From Conoideocrella luteorostrata (taxonomy: Eukaryota > Ascomycota > Sordariomycetes > Hypocreales > Clavicipitaceae): 59,932 bases of DNA. The number at the start of each line of letters is the position of its first letter. Position 1 is the first letter of the stretch. The stretch lies in NCBI GenBank assembly GCA_032433595.1, contig JASWJB010000277.1, positions 1 to 59,932 of the forward strand, read 5' to 3'. The notes beneath the pieces are model-generated. The model saw only the letters and a program-made list of their open reading frames with translations. It searched no databases and was not told the origin of the DNA. Made by a program: the position numbers and the translations under genes. Positions 10,105 through 22,130 of the stretch are shown here, piece after piece.

Positions 10105-12991
10105 GCTCTGTCGGATACCAAAAAATAGTGCATTGAGGGCTTAGGGATTCATCAACTGGTGTTGCGGGTTTCAGGACATGAAACATGAATGAAATTTTTA
10201 GCGACTAAAATTGTGTATTACGGCTTTTCTTTGCATGATATGAACATCGGAGATGATGACCAAGTAGTGTGTGCATGTACCTGTTAAGATACTATGATGT
10301 TGTGTGTTGTGGACTCCGCCCACATAATGCTATCCGAGTTCGAACCCGCATCGTGGATATACACCCCCGATGTGTTGTTACGTAAAACATCCGTCACGTC
10401 GTGAATATTTTGCGCGTTTGACGAGAAGCGGCAGGAGGCTCACCTCAGTGCCTCTTCAGACTGCAGCAAAATTGACAAATCACCAGTAGGTACTCACGGT
10501 AAAGAGCAGATATCATAATTGCCCCTGCTTGTAGTAATGCTGTCTCTTGTTTGTATGTTTTGCCCCTCTGAATCATCAATAATGGAAGCTCGATACCATA
10601 GTCATTTATTGTTATAATTCGTAGAACAATGAATGTTGTTCATGAAACCGACTGCAAGATTGTCAAGTTCGAAGATCTGCTTCTTTTTTATATTTCTTTT
10701 CTTACTTTTTATTATTAAAAAAAACCAGAACTCACAATCGCGTACGCACTGCTAGCAAAGAGGATGGTGTTTACCCCCTTCCCCCAAAAAATGAAATAAA
10801 GTTTGCTTTAGCCACTAACCGGTCTCATATGCATGTGAACAGTGGATCAACCACAGATTGTTTTCCGACTATAAAGGCATTTGATGCGTACGTTATACAC
10901 CACCATGACAGCCAACATAGAAAATAGCAGATCTACGCCTTTGATCAACAGTGGAGCGTGATTTTTCCAATAGCATTATGATACAAAAGTAGGCAAATGG
11001 CATGATCGCGATTGTAACCCTCGTTTTCACCACCTGTTCGCTGGGAGCGCAGTGTCAACTGGGTTCTCGTTCCTGATACATAAGATACGAAGATAGTAAG
11101 AGTCAAGCCGCGTATAGCCAAGCAACATGGTGTACTCCGTACAGAATGTATGACGGGCTCCAGAAGCCTTCACCTGAGTTAGCATCACAGCTACAGTCGC
11201 CATAGCAGGCTAATAAGTCTAGCCCATGGCGCAGTGAAGCTAAAGTGAGGGTTCTTAGTCTTTGCTCGTGGTCAAAGATGTCCCTGGCCGAGATACATGT
11301 GCCTAGAGTCGCGAGCTGGTACGATCTCCGGCATTTCAAAGCACCGGGTTTATAAAACCCGTACCTGGCGTTGGGTACCGTAAACGCCACCAGGCAAAAT
11401 AGCCTGCTACGTCAAGTAAGGTAATTTAGTTCACCGAACGTGTGGTATGCCTTTGAAGAACACGCGTTTATGTGTTGAAATCTGAGAGCAATGGAAGATC
11501 ATTCAGGTACTCAACCTGGGCAATATTTCATTTCTCGTCGGAGGAGTCTTTCAGAGCCTAGCCTACCAAATCTTTGGACCTTGTCAACTATTATTCAATG
11601 TCGCTTTTGATGGTGGGTTAAGATATTCTGTTCAGGAGCAGTATTTTCATCAATCACTGGATGGCTGTACATTTACGGAGTTATCAAAGGTTAAACTGGT
11701 CCCGTTAAGGCGGTTCGCCGGTTTGACATTCAAAGACTTAAGAGGCATAGATCGACATCTAGAAGTTCGTCCGGAAGTAGTAAGTTGCTGTGTTGCGACG
11801 GACCATGGCCGAGTAGCAATGATGTGGATGAATAGTGGGTGTGTTCGGTGTAGAGAGTGACGAAGTTCCACGGAGTAAAGTATCAAGAATACTAGTTTTG
11901 ACTACTGACCATAAGAACGGAGTAGACGAAGTGGTCGATTGCCTGCCGACCTACCTAGGTAGGTAAGTACTTCGTTAGTCTCGAGAGGTACAACAGTCTA
12001 AGAGAGTACAAGACAAGGATAAAGATCTAGGACCAGCCAGTTGGATAAATGCATAGCAGCGAGAACGGTTCGAATGGGCACCCACCACAGTGGCGTGACG
12101 GCTGCACCCTCGTGGCCCCCAAAACGACGGCCAAGTGGGTTTAGAAGGTTTGCCCCTGTCGATGAGCGTCAGTCACCAAGTTGCTAAGTTAGGCACGGGA
12201 AGTTGGGAGTTCTTGGCAAAGAAATTGCGGAAAGAAGTGCCTCCAGGTCCATTAGCTGCTTCAAACAGTGGCCCTTACTACTCTAGCAGATCACTGTTGC
12301 TTGAATGCTCCTACGCTAGAGGGGAACTAAAATGGGCCTAGAAAACGTCCCGGGTTTCGTGGAAGATCCTTTGACGCCAAAAGAATGAGACAATCCTCTG
12401 CAGGAACACCTGCAGTAGTGGCCCACGCTGCACGGACTACGTAGTAGAGTTACGGAGTACTCCGTACATCGATTGGAAATAGGTTTTGTGATCCATAAGA
12501 TTCTAATGCTGTTAAAGTTCAAATCACATTTCCTGTCCCGGGCAATGAGGAACAAGACAAGGTATCTCTTCTCTCATTACTTTCGTGTTACTCATAAGTC
12601 CATCATATAACAACTGTCGAGCCGTCTAGGATGGATGCTATGGGGATGCGGATGGTCTCTCACCATTCAAGATCTTGCGATTTGGTGGCTGACGGGAAAA
12701 GCTTGTCGACATCATGCCCACTTGCCACCTGCCGTGTCACGATGAAGCGCTTTTGAAAATATGCATTGAATGAGTGGACTGGTTGGTCGGGTTACAGGCG
12801 TAACAGAGAATTGGTTTCCAGTAAGAAACGAAACGAAGAAGGATACTCCAAGTCCGTTGGATTCCACTACCAAGGCTGCGATAACAGTCTTGCCATACTC
12901 TACAGGGTTTGGAACCGAGGGGAATAGTAGACAGCGACATGGCACACACTGCATCATCATGTAATAGTGTCGGACAAGAGCCATGCCAAGC
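10105..12991. other. Gene-free stretch downstream of RPL8
   Basis: The left edge is the 3' UTR of RPL8. Reading frames here are short, interrupted and unlike known proteins. Visible elements are an A/T-rich patch at 10680-10735, TACTCCGTA motifs near 11132 and 12451-12466, and a palindromic ACCTACCTAGGTAGGT at 11950-11965. A tRNA-like 'GTTCGAAC' at 10342-10349 has no matching T-stem and was not called. Confidence 0.6.
12451..12466. repeat. Perfect 16-bp palindrome TACGGAGTACTCCGTA
   Basis: TACGGAGT followed by its exact reverse complement ACTCCGTA. It belongs to the dispersed TACGGAGTA/TACTCCGTA family found only between genes in this window. Confidence 0.8.
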
Positions 12992-13214
12992 GGGGGACAG
13001 TTTAACTGAGCCATCGAGGTGGCATTAACTCCGCAAGAGATAATGCCTTAGCGACCAAAAAAAAAAAGTAATATATAATTATTATATAGCTTAAATAATT
13101 ATTTAGTTAATAGATTTTATTAATAATAAGCTTTAGTTGCATCTGTAGTAGGCGTTCGAATTAAAAGGGTCAATTGGACAATGTGGACGAAATGGCTCAG
13201 TTAAACTGTCCCCC
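12992..13214. mobile_element. MITE-like element, copy A (223 bp, non-autonomous)
   Basis: Both ends carry the same 23-bp terminal inverted repeat, perfect within this copy: GGGGGACAGTTTAACTG... at 12992-13014 and its reverse complement at 13192-13214. A related copy lies in opposite orientation at 52861-53090 and matches over nearly its whole length except for a variable A/T tract in the middle. Inside is a hairpin, GGCATTA (13021-13027) pairing with TAATGCC (13041-13047), followed by an AT-rich core. There is no ORF, so it needs a transposase supplied elsewhere. No clear target-site duplication is visible. The superfamily cannot be told from this window. Confidence 0.8.
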
Positions 13215-14013
13215 ACATGCATGCTTATGAAAGCGACGGGCTGCGTTCGTTGTGGTATCGTAGGAGGACAGCGTTTTTAGTAGATGCCAGGAGACCCCTG
13301 GCATGTCAAGGAGTTAGACAACCAAATACAGCGCGTCAGGATAGTGGCGTGAAGGTACAGGTTTTTCGTTAGGCTTATCCCAATTTCTTTATCTCTGCTC
13401 CTACGGTAGACACCCTTGCAGAGAAGGACAATTGCGACGCCAGCATGATCGACGCTTCTCACTCGCTCGACTCCAGGTCAAGGGTTTATGGCTGCACGAC
13501 TGCGTGACTACCTCACTACAAACAAGAACGCGTACAGAGAAGTCCCGGAAAATAGGCAGTGTGGCAGAAACAATGGCTCAGCACGATCATATCAAGCACG
13601 GTACCAACTGGTCCTTGGGAACAAGATAGATTTCACTCCATCGAAGGAATATGATGAATTGACGGGTTGGTGCGTCAAAACAGTTGACTAGCCAACTAGT
13701 TAACAGAGAAGCAGGAAGGCGCGCATCCAGCCTTAGCGCCGGCTTTGTTGGTCCGCTTGCTGACATGGACCAGCCTCAACCGACCATGGCCTGGAAAGCC
13801 GAGCGTCTCGTAGCTTTGTGTTGCCATTTTCCCAACTAACCAACGTCCTGCGGCGAATGTGCTTTTCGTGGCTGGCATTTACCAACCTTCCCTTCTTGTA
13901 GTCGATCTCTTCACTTTTACGCGTGGCCACTGAAATAGAACACTGACCGTGCACGGCGCCGTCAGGAATCCATACAGCATACAGTCCTCGGTGCTTCGTA
14001 ACCGGCCAGCAGA
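13215..14013. other. Intergenic: between MITE copy A and the FAD monooxygenase
   Basis: This presumably holds the monooxygenase promoter. No TACTCCGTA motif, no recognisable ORF and no clear TATA box close to 14014 were seen. The open frames at 13432-13691 encode nothing recognisable. Confidence 0.5.
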
Positions 14014-16249
14014 ATGGCAGCAGACAAAACCCAGCCGGAGCAAGCGGCTCATACAGCCAACCTGCCCGTCATTATTATCGGAGCTGGCATCAGCGGCCTG
14101 TCGCTAGCCCAGCATCTGCGCCAGCTGGGAATACCTTTCCGCATCTTCGAGCGCGACACTGGTGTGAAGAGCCGCGGGGTCGGTTGGGGATTGACCCTCA
14201 ACTGGTCACTCCCTATGCTCCGATCTCTCGTCACCCCTGAACTTCTCTCAAGATTTCCTGAAACCTATGTCGATCGACAAGGCATTGAGACTGGTCTGTG
14301 TCCCAGATTTCCTTTCTATGATCTCAGTAATGGTGATCTAAAGGCGACAACACCGCCTCTACCTGAGACAGTAAGAGTCCGCGTTACACGGGAGAGGTTG
14401 AGGCAATGGCTTACAACCGATCTCAATATCGAGGCAAGTTATTTCTTGATTGCTTGCTGCACACCCATTTAGAGGACCTCGTCATTGCACCAGCAACCCA
14501 GGCACTGAGCCAAGCGTTAATGGTCCCTCGGTCCACGATCCGTTCTGTCCATCTGCCGTTCGTAGCAGTCGACATCACAATGTTAAACTACTTTAACCAT
14601 CCAGATCCTAGAGTTCTCGCTATGTTGCATAGTGTCTTGCCGTCCAATTGACATAATGACAGCCCTTTCTAACACATTTCATAGTGGGGCAGAACCCTTT
14701 CGTCGTTTGTTGAAACTTCTGAGAGCCACTTTAGCGGCGCCACCCGCCATGGCAAGACGGTCACGGTCACGTTTGAGGATGGATCAAAGTGTGTTGGCAG
14801 CCTGCTCGTTGCTTGCGATGGCAGCAACTCGCGGGTTAGGCGCGCTCTATTTCCCAGCCTTGCCTCAGAGAACTTGTATCGAATTCCTATAGCCGTCATG
14901 GGCGTTAAGATACATCTTTCTACGGCGCAGATTGCGGGAATGCGAGAACTTGATCCATACTTTCTCCAGGGGACATCATCCCAAAACGACTCCTTTGTTT
15001 ACATGAGTGGTAAGACTGCAACAAACAACCATTCGTATTGTCCCATACTTGTCTTTTCCCCTCCTGTACATCATCTCATGTCGATCTACTTGTATTATCG
15101 TACAGCTACTAAAATATGTGGTGCCCTGTAGTCTTAGATGCCCCTGGAAACAGTCCAGAAAATGACCCGGACTCCTACAACCTACAAATTTGCCTTTCTT
15201 GGCCATACAGAGACGGTTACCTGGGCCGTGAAAGGCAACTTCAAGTCCCAGATTCTCAAGAGAGCCGTCATAAGCTGTTCCACGAATTTGCCGCTACGTA
15301 TGCAGAGCCATTCAGTTCCATCCTAAGAGCAGTTACCGTCGATACCGAAATTAAGCAAATTGATTTATGCGACTGGCCTCCGCCGATTGGTCTACACACG
15401 AAGGGAAACGTTGTATTGATGGGTGACGCCATGCATCAAATGGCCATGTGTAAGTTTTCCCACTGTTCTCTCCTTTGTTTAATGGAGAGGTGAAACGGCT
15501 TCCCAAGCCACACTCCAAGGATTATTTCGTCATTTCCGTCACTCTTCTCCAACATCCCGCACAACTCCCCGCTCAAGCTTCTCAGAGTCGTCGGAGCTGG
15601 ACTATACTCCGTCATGGTAAATGGCTTGGGACAAATATACCGACTCCGTCCTCGTCACTACAATACTTTACCTACACGGACTTGGAGGGCCTACGTTTCT
15701 TCGGCCCAACTCTGAGAAGAGCTGCCTGCCTCTGGCTACGCTAGCTTGATCTAAACGTCCCTTTGCCTCACCTTGTCTTTGGAAGCATGACGTCTCTAAG
15801 CTAATGGTAAAATGCACTAACACTTTACAGATAGAGGAGAAGGGGCCAACCACGCTATTGCGGATGTCGTTGACTTTGCAACCCATGTTGTGCCGCTTCT
15901 CGGCAGAGATGAAACAGCCTTTACAGGGAGCACCGATATCGGTACCATTGCAACTGTCTCGACTCCTGCTGAACCTGAAGTGCAACACGTCGCAAGCAGC
16001 AGAAACCCTGTCAATGGCAACACCAACAGGCACATGTCTGAGGCTACTAACATTTCGATTCAACTCCGCACTGCTCTTGATGCGTACGAAAATGTAGTGG
16101 TGAACAGGGCTCGCCCAGGGGTGCTGGCCTCTCGACGTGCATGCTTAGATGCTCATGATTGGACGCGAATTGGTCCTCAAAGCCCGCTGCTGAGTAGGCG
16201 ACAAAAAGACATAGTGTATGACGAGGTTGCCGATATGGTCGTGGGCTAA
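14014..16249 (+). CDS. FAD-dependent monooxygenase (aromatic hydroxylase type), 493 aa
   Basis: Predicted NAD(P)H- and FAD-dependent oxygenase of the PHBH/UbiH class. Exons 14014-14433, 14685-15009, 15132-15449 and 15831-16249, total 1,482 nt. The Rossmann FAD site 'IIIGAGISGLSLAQHL' starts near residue 20, followed by 'FRIFERD'. The 'LLVACDGSNSRVR' (DG) motif is in exon 2. 'GNVVLMGDAMHQM' (GD motif) ends exon 3 and continues across the splice into 'YRGEGANHAIADVVDF'. Intron 1 starts with GC rather than GT (AG|GCAAGT), an accepted minor donor class. The introns are long for a fungus (251, 122 and 381 bp). The C-terminal 90 residues are less conserved-looking. The substrate is unknown. No synthase, P450 or other biosynthetic partner lies nearby, so it appears isolated. 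A MITE sits 0.8 kb upstream. Confidence 0.85.
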
Positions 16250-18220
16250 CTAGTTGCTGAACCCACTATATCGTGCTGATCGGATAGAGAGACCATGTAG
16301 GAAGACATGGATGGCGACACCGAAGTCGACATGGTAGCAAGATACGTTCACCTCGACACCAATTAAGACTCCGAGTACGGAGTACATGTGTTTTCTCAGC
16401 GCAAGCACAATACTTGTCAGCTCAAGGGAAACGACATTGACAAGGTCAATTCACCCGGGTGCTTGGCCATGTGATATGCAACTAAACATCATCTGTGGCT
16501 TCTACTCAACGTAACGATGCCAACAGCGAGGTTACACAGCAAGGACAGGGGGGTTATGCTGGAGGGAGGGGCTTGGGGGCGCGAAGGCTTTGCCGACAGC
16601 CAGCTCCCAGTGTAACCACAAGATCCCCACTTACAATAATACTCCGTACCTTGCCGGGACCTAGTGTGCTTGTCCCCGTCAAGCCCGTCGGTCCCCAATC
16701 CAACTCTTCAACGAATGAATATGGTCTGTGGGCTCGCTGCCAGATTCCCCCATCTGACACAATATTGAGTGGGCATTATATTGTCTGGTACGATAATCGA
16801 AGCTGATGCCTCCGCTATTACCGAGACCGCCTAGGATGGATGAGGCCAAGTATCTTCACCTGAATCGCATTACATTATCGATCAGGCGGTTGTGGCTGGA
16901 AGCAAAGACCTGACCCAGCCCGTGGAGTAAGACTCCGTAGATGCTGCCCCTTTTAATGAATGACAGGGTGTTCTTGATGTCAGTCGATGTTTAGGCACCG
17001 GTTCAAACCCACTGGTTCTGCCGCTCGACGGACAGCGGTAGCTACTCGCCTGCTGTCAAAACAGAGTTGACGGTGTGCCTCAATACCCTATGCAACAGGT
17101 TGTAGGTGTGTAACTGCTGAAGAAGATGTCTGTTGTGCGTCGAGACCCTGCGTATCAAACCATGCATTGTGTTAGCGCCTCTAACAGTATGCGAGGTGTC
17201 GACAGTGGCTGACCTTAATGTCTTTAGGTCATGCCATCAAAACTCCATGCATAGCGGTTAAGTCGTTTGCAGATTGGCTTGTTCCATTGGGGGCCGTTTT
17301 GGTTGCACATGGAGTTCGTCTCCAAACCTGGCCGGCGACGTGGCGTGCCTGCATTGAGCACAGAATAATAGTTGTACGCAAATTCATGCAAGTTGATGCC
17401 GTCGTCTGCAGTTCCGTAATACAGCATGCCAAGCTTTACCATACTTTTCTACGGAGAACCTGCGACTGGAGTGGGGTGGTAAGAGTGCAGGGATGGGGCT
17501 TGCGCACAGATTGCACAAGGGCATGGCATGGACATGGCTGCGTGGTTGCCAACCAGATACCAGACCGGTGGACTTTTTATCACGTCTTTAATGATCAGCC
17601 GCGGGCCGGATCAGCACTTAGTCTGTGCAAAAGGAGGACCAACACACAGACATGGCCCATCCATCCCGTGAGGGGCAAAAGTACAAGCCGCCGACAGGAC
17701 CGAAGACGCCAACACAACGCAGGTAAATAGCGTTGATTTTTATCAATTGGATGCATCCGTGCAACAGACAAGAATAGGTGAGGTAAGTTATTGCGATGGA
17801 TAGAAAATCATGGTGATCATTTTAATTATACAGGTATTTCATCTTAATTGATGAATACTAGTAGTTCAACTGGTTATATGTCCACACCAACCGGCCTAGT
17901 GTAGCCCTCATCATAATCCAGACGTCCTCCAAACAGGACGCGACTTCACATATTAAAAACGCCAGCTGATTTTATCCAACAATGTAATGAAATCAATAAC
18001 GAGAGACAAAGACAGAGAGACGGAAAGAGGCAACCTGCTTGCGTAGAAGAGAAATTAAATACATGTGAAGTTGAGGGGTCGCAAAAGTTCATCATAGCCT
18101 CGCCATTTTTGTAGACTCTGATAGGGAGTCTGTATTTCGTCACGCTTCCTCCGTCTAATGATGCAAATTTAGGCACATGGCCTTACTCAACGGAAAAGCA
18201 AAAGATATGTGGGGTTTCAT
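16250..18220. other. Gene-free stretch between convergent monooxygenase and rhodopsin-like genes
   Basis: Both flanking genes end here, so only 3' sequences are required. TACGGAGTA-type motifs occur at about 16376 and 16641. The longest open frame (17218-17730, 170 codons) has no recognisable domain and no sign of a neighbouring exon. Nothing else seen. Confidence 0.6.
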
Positions 18221-19354
18221 TCATACTTGTTCATTGCGCCGACTTGTCGCTCTACTACTCGACTCGTCGTCAACCTGTATGGTGTATGAGACTGACTTCA
18301 GAATGGCTCCGTTGTCGTCGATCATGTTCTCCTGGCTGACAGACTTGTTTGCGGATCCAAACGCGCTCTTGTCGTTGCTGACATCGCTGAGCTTGTAGTG
18401 CTCGCCGTTTCGTAATGCTCGGTTGCGGTTCTGGCCGCTATTGGATCCGGAGTACTTGGAGCGGTAGTCTTTCGCCTTTTTCATGCAAACGGGTGCCAGG
18501 AAGGGGAGGGAGGAGACCATGTTCTAGTCGATATGTTAGGACAGTGTCTAGTACAGCGGGTGGACCAAAATGGAACTTACGCCAACATTGAACTCAATGG
18601 TGCCCCAGAGGACCAGCATGGTGGAATTGCCGTCGCCGTTCTGGATTCGGTCGATTTGGAGATATCGGAGGATGGAGCACAGCGTGGTGAAGAGACCAAG
18701 CATGAAAATGCCGATGAGTCCCAGCTTCTTCTCCAGGCGCACGTTAAGCTTCAAGAGCACTGGAATAGGCAATATGGCGACCACCACATCAGACACGATA
18801 GTGACGACAGCGTAGCCGGTGAATGAAGGCCCAGGCTGCAAACAAGTTCCCGCGACCCAGGGCTTCCAGGACTTTTCCACCGGGCTACAAGCAAAGATCA
18901 GGGAAAGGGCGCATCCCAGGTGAGCTAGGAACACGACAACAATGGTGATCCAGACAACCATGCGATATATCTTGCGGTCCGTCCCCTGAAGAAGGCGCAA
19001 GTAGCTGATGAGCAGGGCAATCTTGAAAAAGCTAATGCCAATCTGGTAGATAGGCCGACCGGCGTAGTTGACGCGAGAGTACGGGGCGGTATCTTCCTTG
19101 GGACGAAGTTTGAGGGGCAAACCCAAGCCATATTTAGTCTGGACAATGCACATAATCGAATATGCGAACGCGAAAACCATGGACAGTGCGGCCATGTAGT
19201 CATCTCCAGCGAGGCCGCGGGCCTTGCCGCGAATCCAAAGGCGGCTGCAGACTGTGGCTATCGAGAGCACTGATAAGACTACACAGACGGCAAAGATGGT
19301 CGCCCATTGCGACTGGGCTTCGACCTCTGGAGTGGCGTTGGCGACCCAGCCCAT
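18221..19354 (-). CDS. Fungal rhodopsin-domain integral membrane protein (PTH11-related class), 358 aa
   Basis: Seven-helix plasma-membrane protein of the fungal 'rhodopsin domain' family. Exons 19354-18581 and 18523-18221, phase 0, with a 57-bp intron. Helices are visible from residue about 18 ('WATIFAVCVVLSVLSIATV') to about 255. Family hallmarks are 'GLAGDDYMAALSMVFAFAYS' after helix 1, 'YGLGLPLKL', a 'PIYQIGISFFKIALLISYLR' helix, and 'EFNVG' joined across the splice to 'SSLPFLAPV'. The C-terminal 90 residues are hydrophilic and Ser-rich, with a 'KAKDYRSKYSG' start that is typical of the family, and are probably cytosolic. There is no retinal-lysine signature and no CFEM domain, so a sensory role is only inferred. 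The neighbours give no pathway clue. Confidence 0.87.
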
Positions 19355-20671
19355 TGTAGTAGCTAGTAGCTAGTTATTATGCTGTACAACAGTGCTGCGA
19401 ATTAACATATGAGATGTAGAAGGAATGAGTATGAAATGTGTAGAAGGATTGTGGTGAGAAAGAAAACAAGGTTCATCTGCTGATCCTGTGCGGGACCGAG
19501 GAGGTGATTTCTTCTAATATCTTTCGAACCGCTGCCCGCTGCTGCTTTGTCACAGAGACAGTCTCGGTTATCGTTCAAGCTGAACGCGAATCCTAGTGGA
19601 GATGTGTGTGTAGGGATGTGACCACAACTGACGCACGAACCTGTGAAGGGAGGAGGGAAAAGCAAAACTCCAGAGACAGTCTCGACGGCCTGACTTGGGA
19701 ATTCCGTCTACAGGTGTCTTGGCAGCTTGGGATGGGCCAGAAATAGACGGAACCAGAGATCCGCAAAAGAAACAAGCCAGTAGGATTAAGAAAAAAAAAA
19801 AAAGGGAAAAAGAAAAGAAAAGAAAGTATTACGAGCTACGAAATACCGAAAAAGTGAAAGTAGTCACAGTGTATAATGAGGGGCGGATGAAGCTGCTGTT
19901 TTCTACTTCATCCATGGATCGAATTTCATTGCAATACTACTCCGTGCTCCAAGGATCGATGCTAGATTAACTAAAAATATGCGGAAACAGCCCCAATAAA
20001 AAAAAATCAAAGAAATCCATGCACTGCCCAGAGTTACATAGACCTGCAGAAGGGATTCACTGTCCCTTGTTCGCTTCTACGTTGAGCGAAGATTCTCCCG
20101 CGCCGGTCTTGGCCGCTGGAGTGGCATGACGACCTGATTAGCTCATTAACTCGTTCTAAGTCCGTGAGTACTTTTCTATACTCTGTACTCCGTACTCTGC
20201 ACTAATACTCCGTACTAGTAATATGTTTCCTGCTCGGTGCCGGCAAGGGGATGATCCATGGCAGCAGGCAGGCAGGGTCCTTCCTGGCGCGGCAGACTGG
20301 GTGAGAGGAATCCGAGACATTTAGGCCCGTTACTGGGAGGAGTTGCTAAATGCAATCGTACGGTACAAGTGCTTGTCCGCTTTAGGAAGATGGGCTCAGT
20401 GGGCGGTGGAGAGCATCTGGCCCCCCCCCTGAGCTGGCGGCGAGATGGACGGGCGCCACCGTCACTCACTAACTGGCATGCTAAGTGACGAACTAACCCA
20501 TTGGTCGAAGCTAGAGGACGGGGGATCTGTTGCTGTTGATGCCAGTTGCAGGGGTTCCGGCAGAGGGAAGAGACCCAGGACCTGGCAGTGGGCAGCTGGA
20601 AAGGAACCGTTTCTGGCTGTCGAGACGACGACGGGGGGGCTTTCGGGGAGATGTCTGCTAGTAGTCATAAT

Positions 20672-20700
20672 GTACGGAGTACGGAGTACGTACTCCGTGC
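20672..20700. repeat. TACGGAGTAC repeat cluster with 16-bp palindrome
   Basis: Two direct copies of TACGGAG followed by the inverted copy; CGGAGTAC (20682-20689) abuts its exact reverse complement GTACTCCG (20690-20697). It belongs to the dispersed intergenic motif family. Confidence 0.75.
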
Positions 20701-21060
20701 TTTGTAGTAGTAGTTCCTACTTCCGTAGTATGATCAATGTTGGCGGTGATTGATTGTACTCCGCACGTAGTTATGGAGCTGCACAGTTGTGAGCGAAGAC
20801 AAGGCAGGCATCTTTCTGGCAAAACTAGTAACTTGTACTTCCTCGTCCAAAAGTCCTGTTGTACTGTCTTGTCTTAGACTTAGACTTTTGACGCCCGTCT
20901 GGTCCTTATTTTTAGCCGTTGCATGATGAATTTTTAAATTTTTTTTTTCAGAGACTCCATTTCCATTCCAGCTTACGTATGGACCACGGAGTACCGAGTA
21001 GCGGATTAAGCCACTCCGTAGTTACCTCGGCGGGCATATATGTACAAGATCCTACGCAAA

Positions 21061-21084
21061 GTCAGTCAGTCAGTCAGTCAGTCA
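21061..21084. repeat. Tetranucleotide microsatellite (GTCA)6
   Basis: Six exact GTCA units, decaying into imperfect copies (GTCG, GTTA, GTCA, GTCA) up to about 21101. Confidence 0.9.
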
Positions 21085-22109
21085 GTCGGTTAGTCAGTCA
21101 GCCAGGGCTTACCGCCCACTTTCCCCTTTCGCAAACACTTATTTCCCATGTCACTGTCTCCACAGGGAGCTGTACCTCAGTTACCGAGAGTACTTTGAAG
21201 AAAACCGGGGCCTGGGATCAGGGATGCCCACGGCCAGTCTGTGCGACCTGCCATTGGGGGAAAGGGGGGGGAGGACGGGGGTTGCACGGGGTAGGTAATT
21301 CAGCAACTAGATGGGGGGTTGGAAGGCTCCAAGGAAAAAGGGCCACATATCTGTGATTGGCGCGAGACTCAGATACTGGTACGTCCTGCTATCAATGTTC
21401 CAAAGACTGCCTGGGAGCTATCAAGATGGCTGTACTCCGTGGCGGTGGTCGAGCAAACGTCAGAGTTCGAGGCGCTCGGGGGTCGGGCTCCGAGGACAGA
21501 AAGGAAACGATGCTCGGGGCGCCCACGGCACCAGAGCCGCGAAGGCAAGAGAGCAGTCACGCTCGAAGGCAGGCGCCTCGAGTGATGTGATTCGGATAGT
21601 CGTCCTCCCGCAGCAGCAGCAGCAGCAACATCCGGATCCCCCGAAATTCCCATCACGGAGTAATAATAAATAGAGGCGCCGGGGATGCAATCTTGCCATC
21701 TAGTCCCCAGCGAGGAGGTGGGAGGCGCGGGCGCAGGCGACCAAGCCACTGGGTCGCTCGGCGGTTAGTTCCAGTAACTACTATTATGTATTGAGTACGA
21801 AGTACTCCGTACCGAGTATGAATGTAGGTTTTTGCAACTGCTCTGCACCAGCCCGGAATGAAATACGTGCTGCGCTGCTTTTGATGGCTCTTTTTTTTTC
21901 TACTGAAGTCGCGGAGACTCGGGTGAAATTTCACACACTTAACTCCCCCCCCCCTCATCCCCCAATCCATCAGGAGTAGATGTCGGAGCTCTGCTGAGTA
22001 CTCCGTACGTATGACGTCTTCAAAACTTCACGCTTCTTGGCATTACTGTCTACGTGGTTTGATTATTTGCTATCATTTCTATTATATTCTACCCATAAAC
22101 TCCATGCTG

Positions 22110-22130
22110 GTACTCCGTACTCCGTACTCC
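22110..22130. repeat. Tandem GTACTCC motif, three copies
   Basis: Three head-to-tail GTACTCC units of the intergenic motif family, in non-coding DNA. Confidence 0.75.

Noticed and set aside
10335..10356. tRNA-like GTTCGAAC T-loop
   Set aside because: The bases on either side do not form a 5-bp T stem on either strand, and no acceptor or anticodon arm could be placed.
17218..17730. 170-codon plus frame
   Set aside because: Tryptophan- and histidine-rich translation with no recognisable family, no splice partners and no similarity to neighbours.
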